Shown: one piece after another, positions 21,785 to 33,266 of the stretch
How the letters are laid out: the number at the start of each line of letters is the position of its first letter
Numbering within the stretch: position 1 is the first letter of the stretch
Assembly (NCBI RefSeq): GCF_900497805.2
Contig: NW_020954569.1
Location: 22,940,755 to 23,004,754, forward strand
Reading direction: 5' to 3'
DNA length: 64,000 nucleotides
From: Vombatus ursinus
Lineage: Eukaryota > Chordata > Mammalia > Diprotodontia > Vombatidae
The notes under the pieces: model-generated
Told to the model about the DNA's origin: nothing
Databases searched by the model: none
What the model saw: only the letters and a program-made list of their open reading frames with translations
Position numbers and translations under genes: made by a program

Positions 21785-21920
21785 TTTGCACATTGGCTTC
21801 TCCGTTAGAATGAAAGCTCCTTGAGGGAAGGGACTGTGTTTTGCCTCTTTTTATATTCCTATTGCTTAATGTAGTGTCCAGCATACTTTAAGAGATTAAT
21901 AAAAGCTTGCTGATTGAGTA
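21785..21920 (+). mobile_element. LINE L2 3' end fragment
   Basis: AGAATGAAAGCTCCTTGAGG, AAGGGACTGTGTTTTGCC, CCTATTGCTTAATGTAGTG and TAATAAAAGCTTGCTGATTG are in the order of the L2 3' terminus. Confidence 0.78.
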
Positions 21921-22860
21921 AAATTTCTTCCTCTTATCTATGATGATGAGTTAACTATGATAAGGCAGAGAAACAAAAATAAGTCAAGAGGAAAGGCCAT
22001 TATTTTTTTCTAAGCCCAGCCATGATCCTTTCTTTGTTATGTATCTGTTGTCAGGAGAAGGGTTATTATTATTATTATTTTTTTTGGTCTTAGAGGCCCC
22101 TTAAAGTTTTTTTTTTGTTTTGTTTTTAAGAAACTGGATAGTTTTAAAGAGATGACCCAACTTAGGTAACAAACAAAAAGATGCGTCCTCAATTTATTCA
22201 TATGGCTGGTAACTCTTCCTAAGATGTTTGGAAGATAGTTTTGTTCTCATTCTGTATATATCTATACAAATATGACTCATGCTGAAGGTTTTTTGAATCA
22301 TTACCTCTGGCTTTTACAAATAGCTAGATAATGACATGTTCATCAATAGCAACATTAGAAGGCATAAGCCAATAACTCAGTCCCCTTTCAAGTTCAAGAC
22401 CCTCCCCTTTACCATCCATCCCACGAACAGTTCAGACTTTCCTGGGTTTTTTTTTTTGTTCTTTAAAGGCAGGCTTTGAAATTTATTTTAACCTGATTTC
22501 ACCTATATAAAAATGTTTAGGAAAGGATAAAGCAAATAATACTATTTTCTCTACACCCTGAAACATCGTGGTAGGGCCTTGGTCTTACATATAGCTTACA
22601 TATATATTTCCTAGTGTCAAACCCCTCCTCCCTCACCCCAGCTCTCCTCACTAATCTTGCTCACCAAAAAGGAGAAACAAAACAAAGCAAAAACCTCATG
22701 TGAGAGGGACGATTTAAAAAATTAAGTCCTCTACACTATTCAGTGGAAGAATCTGGTCAATATAGTGATATAGCATTATGATAAGTGAAAAAAGATAGTG
22801 CCATAGAAAAGATACTATACTTGTAAACCAACCAAAACAAAACAAAATGAACAAACTAGA
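21921..22860. other. No recognisable feature
   Basis: AT-rich with several homopolymer runs. Nothing supported. Confidence 0.45.
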
Positions 22861-23050
22861 TTAAAGCCCTTGCTTTGACACTTACTAGCTGCATGATTAG
22901 TACAAGCCATTTAATCTCTCTGAGTCTCAATTTTCCCATCTATAAAATTGGAATAATGATTCTCCAACCATTTGGCTCACAAGGTAGTTGTAATGAAACT
23001 AATTTGTAAATCTGAAAACACCAGGGAAATTGAAACAATTATTATCAGCT
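22860..23050 (+). mobile_element. MIR-type SINE
   Basis: CTTTGACACTTACTAGCTGC, ATTTAATCTCTCTGAGTCTC, AATTTTCCCATCTATAAAAT, TGGAATAATGATTC and a GGTAGTTGTAATGAAACTAA region follow the sense MIR order. Confidence 0.75.
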
Positions 23051-23805
23051 TTTAGTAGTGTGGAGCTACTGAATAGTTCCAGGTGACCATAGGTCCAGGG
23101 ACTGGGGCAAACTGAAGCTTGTTGAAAGAAGAATGGGAGTAATGATTAATCCCCACAAGGCTTCATAGCCTAGACTAGTCAGCCCCAGTACTATGAGAGT
23201 AGAGGCCTGAAGTCAATCCCTCCATTCTTTCTTTCCACATATTCTCATGTACTAAAAGAAGATAGAATGCAAAGGTTAAAAGAGAAGGGTGAGAGGGATC
23301 ACAGTGGTAGTAAATATGTACTGTCATTGTATTTTACTTTGTTTTGACTCCTTCCATTTGAGAATTACTGTTAGAAAAGAGATAATGCAAAAAAAGGAAA
23401 CTCTCTACCTGAATAAGCCATAGCCTAATGACAACTTTCTATTAGTGTCAATGAAATTGCTAGGTTAATAACCACAGGAGGGAAATTACAGATGTTGAAG
23501 TCTAACAAGAGGACATTTGTGGGTTCCTAGTTTAAGGGACAATTATGCAAGGCCCAGAGACATTCTAGCATACTGAATTGGAGTGTGCAAATATATAAGC
23601 TTGGCTGGTTTTTAAAAAAATAAATAAATGCTTGTTAATTTTTTAAAAATTACATAATTTTAAAAAATACTTCATACCTAATATATGCATTATTAATCCT
23701 ATCTCTCTAAAATAGAAATTGCATGCTGGAATGAAATATTGCTAGCCCAAATAGAATTCTTGAGCTTCCAGTGAGACAGAGACTAAAGAGATGTCTTGAG
23801 ATAAT
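23051..23805. other. No recognisable feature
   Basis: No coding frame above about 60 codons and no repeat signature recognised. Confidence 0.45.
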
Positions 23806-23807
23806 GA

Positions 23808-24068
23808 CATTAATCATCATCATCATAACTAACCTTTATAAAGTATTTTAACATTTGTGAAACGCTTCACAAATACTGTCTCATTTAATGTTCTCAACAT
23901 CCCTGGTGGGTAGGTGCTACTATTAACCCCATTTTCCAAATGAGAGAACTGAGACAGACAAAACTTAATTGACTTATCCAGGGTCACGCAATCTGTAAGT
24001 AACAAGCTGAATTTGTCCTCAGGTCTTCCTGACTCTAGGTCCTACACTACACCACCTAGCTGCCTCAT
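23808..24068 (-). mobile_element. MIR-derived SINE, antisense, nearly full length
   Basis: ATCATCATCATCATAACTAA, AACGCTTCACAAATACTGTC, GGTGGGTAGGTGCTACTATT, CCCATTTTCCAAATGAGAGA, TCCAGGGTCACGCAATC, TCAGGTCTTCCTGACTCTAG and CACCACCTAGCTGCCT give the complete reverse order, including the head. Confidence 0.88.
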
Positions 24069-25030
24069 TGCACAGCTATTAAAGCAAGTAATATATAAAA
24101 TGTCCCAAATGAAAATGTGTATGGGTACTGCATTTCACTGATCTGAATTCTGTCTTTCTTTCTATCTTATCAAAATCTGAATTCTTTTTTTGTTACAGAA
24201 AATGTGCCAAAGCACTCCCTTGATTATAATGTAATAACATTCCCTCCTTTTCTCTTTCATGTCCTTCTAAAAATCATTTGTTTAACCTTTATAAGGTCGA
24301 AAAATAGGCCATTTTGTCAAAAAATATTGTTTATATCGGGCCTTTTTAAATCTTCATCTCTTTCTAACCAATATTCTACTTGATCATTCTCTGTATTCTT
24401 TGCCTAATCTTGTGTCTCATCATCTAATTTACAGTGTACATTTGCCAGTAGAGAATGCATCTACATTTAAAGTCTTGGGAAATATTGGTGCTCAATAAGC
24501 ATTGAATCAGATTTTAAAGGGGGAGGGAAGTATCTTTTAGTTTCTGTATCTCTGCAATAATATATTTGCAGATGGAAATGTCTATCTGAGTAAATAGTGA
24601 AAGAGTCAACTAGTTGAAGGTTGTAGCATATCATAATTGACATCCAGAACTACCAGACTCCTGCATTTCAGTCTCCTTTCCAAAAGGCTCCAGCCAGGCC
24701 AAATCAAGTGAAATTTTCACTTGGTTCAGGTGATATGTGGTCTGCTAAGACAGCCTATCAAATTCAATTTTGCTGCTTGATTAACTCACAGCTCCTCTTT
24801 TCTGTTCTTTTTTTTTGGTTTTTTTTGGGGGGGGCGGTGTGCACTTCCCATGGATTTGTACTTCCTGTGTAAATATTTTCTTTTTTTCTTAAGGAATTGA
24901 CATTTTAAAATTTGTTTTCAGACTTAAAAAACATAATAGACATGTTGATTTTTTTAAATTATGTTGTAGGTGCCATAATAGTTGTTTAGAAGAAAAAGTA
25001 ATGGTTACATTTAAAGAATGTTCATTCATG
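24069..25030. other. No firm feature; possible L2-like remnant near 24.4 kb
   Basis: A GGTGCTCAATAAGCATTGAA string at 24488 recalls an L2 3' end, but the flanks do not support a confident call. The GGGGGGGGCGGTGTG stretch near 24826 is a local G-run. Confidence 0.35.
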
Positions 25031-25034
25031 AAAT

Positions 25035-25230
25035 ATTTTATAAATGTTAGGAAAATAGATTTAGAGATGGACCAGGCCTTGGGGGTCATCCGAAAGCATT
25101 CATCTCTCATATGAGAAGCCTGAGGTCCAGAGCAGGTAAATGTTTTGCATAAGGTCAGAGATAATAAACAGATGAGGGATTAGATCACAGGTTCTCAGAA
25201 TCCAGATATAATACTCTCTCTCCTGCATAA
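25035..25230 (-). mobile_element. MIR3-type SINE, antisense
   Basis: AGCCTGAGGTCCAGAGCAGG, AAATGTTTTGCATAAGGTC, GGATTAGATCACAGGTTCTC and TCTCCTGCATAATGCTGTC follow the reverse MIR3 order. Diverged. Confidence 0.6.
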
Positions 25231-25800
25231 TGCTGTCTTTCATAAATTTAACATCTTTTTCTGTCAGTTTAGTAGATGTTGTCGTTCTGTAAATATGCTA
25301 GAAAACTGCATTGTTGAAATCACAGTAACTTTGTACGCAACTGAGACAAGAGTCTCTGCCAGAGCAAATTAAACCAGAAATGTTCATTTTAAAAGTAAAA
25401 TGTCAGCGAAGACTAAGGACAAGTGGAAAATTATACAGAGTAGTAACAGTTTCATATTCATTTATTTTTATACCCATTGTGAGTTATTAAACAAAAAAAA
25501 TTTAAACACAAACATCTCTCAAATTGATGAGATCTGTAGAATGTCTTACCTATAATCCATCCTACATTCTGTCACCTGATTTATCCTGTTAAAGCACACT
25601 TTGGTAACATCATACTCACACTCAAAAATCATATATATACATATACACATATATAATATATATATAATATATGAATGTATGTATGTGTGTACATATATAT
25701 TACATATGTATGCATGTATATATTCACAACACACTTCTTAGTGTAAACTGAATTATTATTTCTTTATCACTTTCTTAAGTCTAGATGAGAAAAATTTTTT
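25231..25800. other. Unique DNA with a TA/TG repeat
   Basis: The interval 25630-25730 is a mixed ATAT/ATGTATGT low-complexity tract. The rest shows nothing recognisable. Confidence 0.5.
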
Positions 25801-25804
25801 AAAA

Positions 25805-25925
25805 ATAAATAAATTGAGCCCTGATTTATCGTGTTTGTCAATTTCTGAAGTGTATATGCTAAGACTGAAATTTTAACAATCCATCCTCAGAAGCTGGTAG
25901 GAGCTAGCTCCAGGACACCCCTGAA
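25805..25925 (+). repeat. Diverged interspersed repeat, unnamed family, copy B
   Basis: Counterpart of 640-772. It shares the order CCCTGATTT, AATTTCTGA, ACTGAAATTTTAACAAT, AGCTGGTAGGAGCTAGCT, ACACCCCTGAA with substitutions and small indels. Confidence 0.5.
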
Positions 25926-26224
25926 TGCTGACTCCAAATTCCCTTTCTAGATTTGCCATATTTTTCTGAGCATAAGCACTACTTTTCCCTGTAAATCAGC
26001 ATCAAATTAAACCTGAGGGCAATCTAATTGGTGATTTTTTTTATACTTTCATGCATTTTATATATATATATGCATATATATATGTATGTATGTAATTTCA
26101 TAAGCTCATTTTAGAGGTAGAGTATAAATTGAGGGAACATGGGGTATAAAACTGATATAGTATTTCCTCAGACTTTTCATTTGACCTCTGTACTCTAGCC
26201 AAACAAGTCTAATTCATTATCTTG

Positions 26225-26530
26225 AATACATATTTTATATTTTCTCTTATTTTCTCTTTCCTAGAATTCTCTACCATACTATGTTCCTCAAAGACTAAGA
26301 TCCTAACCATGCTGAAGACCCTGCTCAAATAATACTTGTTCCATGAAATCTTCCCTATTCCCGCAGCCTACAGTGATCTGTTTTAGAATTCCAAAATACT
26401 TTTTGGATCTAAATATATTTCATTTTGCCTTAGGTTATATTTTATGTTACTCTTTAAATTTATTATTATTATTAATAAACATTTTGTTCATTTTTGTGCC
26501 TTGAGGCAAAATACCATATCTCATATAACT
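26225..26530 (+). mobile_element. LINE L2 3' region
   Basis: GAAGACCCTGCTCAAATAAT, CCATGAAATCTTCCCTATTC, CAGCCTACAGTGATCT and TTCATTTTTGTGCCTTGAGG match, in order, the sense 3' portion of L2 seen at 41440-41740. Diverged. Confidence 0.55.
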
Positions 26531-26603
26531 GCGGTTGATGGGTCATTTTATAAAGACATGAAATTCATTTTTGGCAGTATGGTGTGTGTGTGTGTATGTA
26601 CAT

Positions 26604-26806
26604 ATTTCATTTCAGTTGCGTCTGACTCTTCATGACTCTGTTTAGCATTTTCTTGGCAAAAGTACTGAAGTGGTTGGTCATTTCCTTCTCCAGCTCATTT
26701 TATAGAGAACTGAAACAAACAAGATCAAGTGACTTACCCCAGGTCACGCAGCTAGTAAGTGTCTGAGGCCAGATTTGAACTCAGGAAGATGAGCATTCCT
26801 GACGAT
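26604..26806 (-). mobile_element. tRNA-derived SINE with RTE-type tail (MAR1-like), antisense
   Basis: On the plus strand: TTTCAGTTGCGTCTGACTCT and TCATGACTC (tail complement), TTTCTTGGCAAAAGTACTGA, TTTCCTTCTCCAGCTCATTT, CCCAGGTCACGCAGCTAGTA, AGATTTGAACTCAGGAAGAT. This is the reverse of the 9574-9820 element. The head runs into the GATA repeat and gap. Confidence 0.87.
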
Positions 26807-26828
26807 AGATAGATGATCNNNNNNNNNN

Positions 26829-26875
<47 letters not shown>

Positions 26876-26893
26876 GGATAGATAGACAGATAG
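26803..26893. repeat. (GATA)n microsatellite containing an assembly gap
   Basis: GATA units lie on both sides of ten N (26819-26828). The true array length is therefore unknown. Confidence 0.97.
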
Positions 26894-27114
26894 ACATCTA
26901 ACCTATTAGAGACAATTTTTTAGAAATATTTCCTGTAGCAAACTGAATCTATTAAAAGTAGAGAATGTCTTAGTGATGTTCCTATTTGTGGCTGCCACCA
27001 CCTTACACACAAACAGACTTATTAAAATTCATAATGATTTTTTTTATTATAGACTATCCATCTATTTAACTGAACATATAATTAGAATTAGAAACTTTAA
27101 ATTAGATCTCACAG

Positions 27115-27300
27115 GGGATAGACCCCTCAAGATTTAGAATCAGAAAGACTTGATTCCAAATTTTGCCTCAGACACCAGCTGGCAATTTGACAACAAGCAA
27201 ATCACTTAATCTCTCTCAACCTAATTTTATCAACTGGAAAAACGTGGAGGTCAGACTTGATAACCTTTAAGGTCTCCTGCATCTCTCTATCTATGATGTT
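27115..27300 (+). mobile_element. MIR3-type SINE
   Basis: GAATCAGAAAGACTTGATTC, TTTTGCCTCAGACACC, CACTTAATCTCTCTCAACC, AGGTCAGACTTGATAACCTT and TAAGGTCTCCTGCATCTCTC, ending in CTATGATGTT. The order and the 3' half are typical of MIR3. Confidence 0.75.
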
Positions 27301-27789
27301 CCCACAGATCTGACTAGTTCTAGATTTTCATCCCTATCTTCATGCCTTCACTTTCTGTCAGTGAAGCACCATCACCCCTATATTCCATTGCAGCTACCAG
27401 ACCATAGAAAAACTAGGGTATGTATAGAAGAGGCCATTACACTTCTCCCCCCACCCCACAAACATACACAACAAGGCTTTGCATGTACAGATTTTAATAT
27501 GTAGGTCCATCTAGTACATTCAGGTAGAAGATATGATCCCATGACTGTATGAGAAATGGTACAACTGAACAACATTCGCATTGTGCTTCTTCTGCCTCAA
27601 GGCAGTAGCCTACAGAGGGCAACATCAGTTAAGGGTCAGGGCAACCAATTTTAGCTTGCTCACAAAAAGCAAGTTCTCATTGGGAAATATGGTGGGCTCT
27701 TCAAAAGGAATGATTACAGGACTGTGTGAATCAGTAACTAGAATGAGTTGTACTAATCCTGTTAGTTTTATTCCTTATGTGATCACGTT
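27301..27789. other. Unrecognised DNA upstream of the nested element
   Basis: No coding or repeat signature. It may contain the undetected left part of the LTR-like element that begins by about 27790. Confidence 0.4.
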
Positions 27790-28485
27790 ATTAGTACATC
27801 TTGGGATTTGGGGCTAGATTTTTTTTCTTCCTTTTTTATTTATTCTATCTTTTTTTTCCTGAAAAAAACTGGGACAATTAACTCTTTTGTCTCATGTAGT
27901 TTTCATTCATGATTTCTAGAAATATAGCTCTGGTAAACTAGGCTTTGATAAAGTCCATTGGGATTCAAATAGGGCTACTTGACTATGCTATTAAATCCAA
28001 ATCACTCTGGCTTTCAATGATTGGCCAATAATAGGTCCCAGCCTAAGCCTCACCTGCTCGTTGTTTGGGTTTTGATGGCTCAGATTGAGTGTAAATAGCA
28101 ATTGTTTCTGTTCTGGCCAGAAACTCCAGGCTTTTCCCCTCCCAGATTGATTCTTTTGGGAAGGCAAACTAGAACATCTTTGCCTCACTTCTTACCTAGC
28201 CTTTAATCATCGAATGGATGTTACCTCAGACAAACAGAGACCTAGGAAAGACCTTAGTTTAAAAAGGGCCAGGGACTTCCGCTTCCGGGAGCCAAGCTCT
28301 CACCCTCCCCTATCAACCTCTGAAAACCCAGAAAATATCACCCCGGAAAAAACCCTGGAACAGCTGAACCAGAAGAAAGATGGGGTGCAGCAGTGCAGTA
28401 GCCCGGGTAGCTAGAGGGATTAATGGGAAAGGCCCCTTTTACCCTGGGGGAAGGGGAGCAGTACAAAACAGGAGTCGCCCAGCCA

Positions 28486-29093
28486 ACTAGTGGAAAGACC
28501 CACTTTAGCACACCAGGAGGAGATTCTGGTGCCTTGGCATTCTACAGCAAACAGGTCTCCCAGTGCCTCAGCAAAAATAAGGGAAGCAGCACTACAAAGG
28601 GCCCCAGGCAGGTAGGTACCCAGCAGCATTTGTCTAAAGGAGCTGAAGAAAGCAACCTAGAGGTGCCAGAAAGTTCCAATCTTGTTGATTCCAGCCCAAC
28701 ACCAGGTAAGCTGTCACAACCCTACAGCCTCCAACTGCCAACCCGGAGGAGATCCTGAAGCCCAGGTGGTCGAGCAGGCAAACACCAACAGCTGTACCTC
28801 CGAGTGCCTCAGTGAGGGTGGGGAAACTGGTGGAAACCAGCTCAGAAAACCACCAGGTGCCTGGGCATTCTACAGCAGAGAAGTCTCCCAGTGCCTCAAC
28901 AGAAATAAGGGAGGCAGCACTGCAAGGGGCCCCAGGCAGATAAACACCCGATAGCACCCATCTAAAAGGAGCTAAACAAAGCTGAAGGAAAGGAAAAGCA
29001 GGCAACCTAGGTTAACCTGAAAGTCCCAGCCTTGCTGATTCCAGCCCAACACCAGATAAGCTGCTGGAACCCTATAGCCTCCAATTGCCCACA
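28486..29093 (+). repeat. Tandem monomer-like repeats in the L1 5' UTR
   Basis: Two units share the order ACCAGG, TGCC(T)GGGCATTCTACAGCA-type sequence, GTCTCCCAGTGCCTCA, AAATAAGGGA, GGCCCCAGGCAG, CCAGCCCAACACCAG and TAGCCTCCAA. Unit one spans about 28486-28742, unit two about 28825-29093. The offset is 328 bp at GGCATTCTACAGCA and 350 bp at CCAGCCCAACACCAG, so an indel of about 22 bp separates them. The arrangement recalls promoter monomers known from rodent L1s. A regulatory role here is inference. Confidence 0.75.
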
Positions 29094-29222
29094 TAAGAGG
29101 CCCTAGCTCCCAAAGCCAGTGACCAAGACCTAGGCTCCCAAAACAAGAAGCTTGGGTCAGTGCCCTCTGCTCCCCAGCAGGAAAGCTTAATCTCTGTAAA
29201 GACCAGCAAATAAAGAAACACC

Positions 29223-30258
29223 ATGAGTAAAAAGAAACGTATGATAGATTCTTATTATGAGAAGAGTGAAGATCAAGGCAGAAATTCTGAAGAGGACAAC
29301 ACTGTCATCAAACCCACATCTGCAACATCAAAAGGGAATATGAACTGGTCTGAAGCCCAAAAAGCCTTCTTAGGAGAACTCAAGAAGGATTTTAAAAGTC
29401 AAATGAGAGAGGTAGAGAAGTCCTTTAAAAGTACAATTGGCCAATTGGAAAAAAAGTGCACTGAAGAAAACAAGTCCCTAAAACACACAATTGGCCAATT
29501 GGAAAAAAAGTACAATGAAGAAAACAAATCCCTTAAAAATACAATTGACCAATTGGAGAAGAAAGTACAAAATCTAACAGGAAAAAACAATATGTTAAAA
29601 ATTAGAATTGAGCAAATGGAAACTAATAACTCTATGAGAGAGCAAGAATCAATCAAACAGAAACAAAAAAATGAAAAAAATAGATGAAAACGTAAAATAC
29701 CTCATGGGTAAAACAGCTGACCTGGAAAATCGATCCAGGAGAGACAATTTAAAAATTATAGGCATACCTGAAAGTCATGATGAAAAAAAGAACCTGGACA
29801 ATATCCTTCAGGAAATCATAAAGGAAAACTGCCCTGAAGTCCTAGAACCTGAAGGTAAAATAACTATAGAAAGAATCCATGGCTCCCCACCTGAAAGAGA
29901 TCTCAAATTGAAAATGCCAAGGAATATAATAGCTAAATTCCAAAATTACCAGATTAAAGAGAAATTACTACAAGCAGCCAGAAAGAAACAATTTAAATAT
30001 CATGGAACCACAGTCAGGATTACACAGGACCTTGCAGCCTCTACATTAAAAGACCTTAGGGCATGGAACATGATATTCCCTAAGGCAAAGGAGCTTGGAA
30101 TTCAGCCAAGGATTAACTACCCATCAAAAGTGAGTGTGGTTTTTCAGGGAAGGAGATGGATATTCAGTGAAATAGGGGGCTTCCAAACGTTCCTGATAAA
30201 AAGACCAGAGCTCAACAAAAAACTTGATCTTCAACTACAAGATTTGAGAGAGACATAA
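29223..30258 (+). pseudogene. L1 ORF1p remnant (one frameshift)
   Basis: ORF1p is the L1 RNA-binding trimeric chaperone. The start MSKKKRMIDSYYEK lies in an adequate context 3 bases after ACACC. The N-terminal part (residues 1-60) is charged and flexible. Residues about 60-150 form a coiled coil that includes three 18-residue repeats of TIGQLEKK..EENKSLK (29433-29594). The RRM-like and C-terminal domains follow in a different frame (29671-30258): GKTADLENRSRRDNLKIIGI, IERIHGSPPERD, MPRNIIAKFQNY, LLQAARKKQF, AKELGIQPRINYPSKVS. The frame changes in an A-rich run near 29670-29690, so the single lesion is probably a homopolymer indel. About 345 residues in all, a normal size. Apart from that lesion the sequence is well kept. 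Confidence 0.92.
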
Positions 30259-31985
30259 AAGGTAAATGGGACAGAAAGATGTTGTTAATAAGGGCAAAAT
30301 GTTTACATCCCTACAAGGGAAGATGACACTTGCAACTCTTGAGAACTGTATTGTTATTATATCCTGTTAAAGGAGTATACATAAAGGGGGTGGATATAAG
30401 TTGACTTTGATGTAATGATAAAAAAAATTTAATCAAGTGGGCTAAATGGATCCAAGTAAGTGGATTAGTCTGAGCTAAGAAAATGTACTGAGAAAGACAA
30501 GGGTAAATTATATTACAGGAAAAGACAAAAACCTATTAGAGCAGAGGTAAAGAAGGGAGGGGGATGAGCATTGTTTGAACCTTACTCTCATCAGATTTGG
30601 CTCAAGAAGGGAATAACATAATCAGTTAAGTATAGAAATCTAACTTGCACTATTGGCAGTAGGAGGAAAAAGGGGGGAAAGAAAAGGGAGGGGGAATAGA
30701 AGGGAGGGAAGAAGCAATAAAAGTAAAGGGGAAGAAAAGGGAAAGGGAAAATAGAAGGGAGGTGGGACTGAAGGAGGTGCTGGTCAAAAGGAGAACACTA
30801 GTGAGTGGGGAAAGGAGAAAGGAAAAAGAAAAGCATAAACTGGGGCGGGGGGCGGGAAGGATGGAGAAAAAGACGCAGATAGCAATAATAACTGTAAATG
30901 TGAATGGGATGAACTCTCCCATAAAACGGAAGCTTATAGCAGATTGGATTAAAAACCATAATCCTACAATACATTGTTTACAGAAAACACATTTGAAAAA
31001 GAGTGACACATACAGGGTAAAGGTAAAAGGCTGGAGTAAAATATATTATGCTTCAGCTGAAGTAAAAAAAGCAGGGGTAGCAATCCTGATCTCAGACAAA
31101 GCAAAAGCAAAAATAGATCTTTTCAAAAGAGATAGGGAAGGAAACTACACCCTGCTAAAAGGCACCATAGACAATGAAGTAATATCGTTACTAAACATAT
31201 ATGCACCAAATGGTATAGCATCCAGATTTTTAAAGGAGAAGTTCAGGGAGTTACAGGAAGAAATAGACAGCAAAACTATACTAGTAGGGGACCTCAACCT
31301 GCCCCTCTCTGAACTAGATAAATCTGACCACAAAATAAACAAGAAAGAAGTTAAGGAGGTGAATAGAACATGAGAAAATTTAGGTATGATAGACCTCTGG
31401 AGAAAACTGAAAGGGGATAGAAAGGAATATACTTTTTTCTTGGTGGTACATGGCACATACACAAAAATTGACCACGTACTAGGGCATAAAAACCTCACAA
31501 TCCACTGCAGAAAGGCAGAAATAATAAATGCATCCTTTTCAGATCATGATGCAATAAAAATTATATGTAATAAAGGGCCATGGAAAGATAGACTAAAAAA
31601 TAATTGGAAACTAAATAATCTAATCCTAAAAAATAATTGGGTCAAACAACAAATCATCAAATCATAGAAACAATCAATATTTTCATTCGAGAGAATGACA
31701 ATAATGAGACAACATACCAAAACTTATGGGCTGCAGCGAAAGCAGTTCTTAGGGGAAGTTTTATATCTCTAAATGCTTACATAAATAAAATAGAAAAAGA
31801 GGAGATCAATGAATTGGAAAACGGACAAATTAAAAATCCTCAATTAAACACCAAATTAGAAATATTGAAAACTAAAGGAAAAATTAATGAAATTGAAATT
31901 AAGAAAACTATTGAACTAATAAATAAAACTAAGAGCTGGTTTTATGAAAAAACCAATAAAATAGATAAACCTTTGGTTAACCTAA

Positions 31986-33266
<1,281 letters not shown>

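Noticed and set aside
28420-29005. Frames of 69-123 codons upstream of L1 ORF1 on both strands
   Set aside because: They lie in the duplicated L1 5' UTR and are not shared between the two repeat units in a conserved frame. There is no support for an extra L1 protein.
30650-31009. 119-codon minus-strand frame rich in S, F and P
   Set aside because: Antisense shadow of the L1 purine-rich inter-ORF spacer and the ORF2 start.
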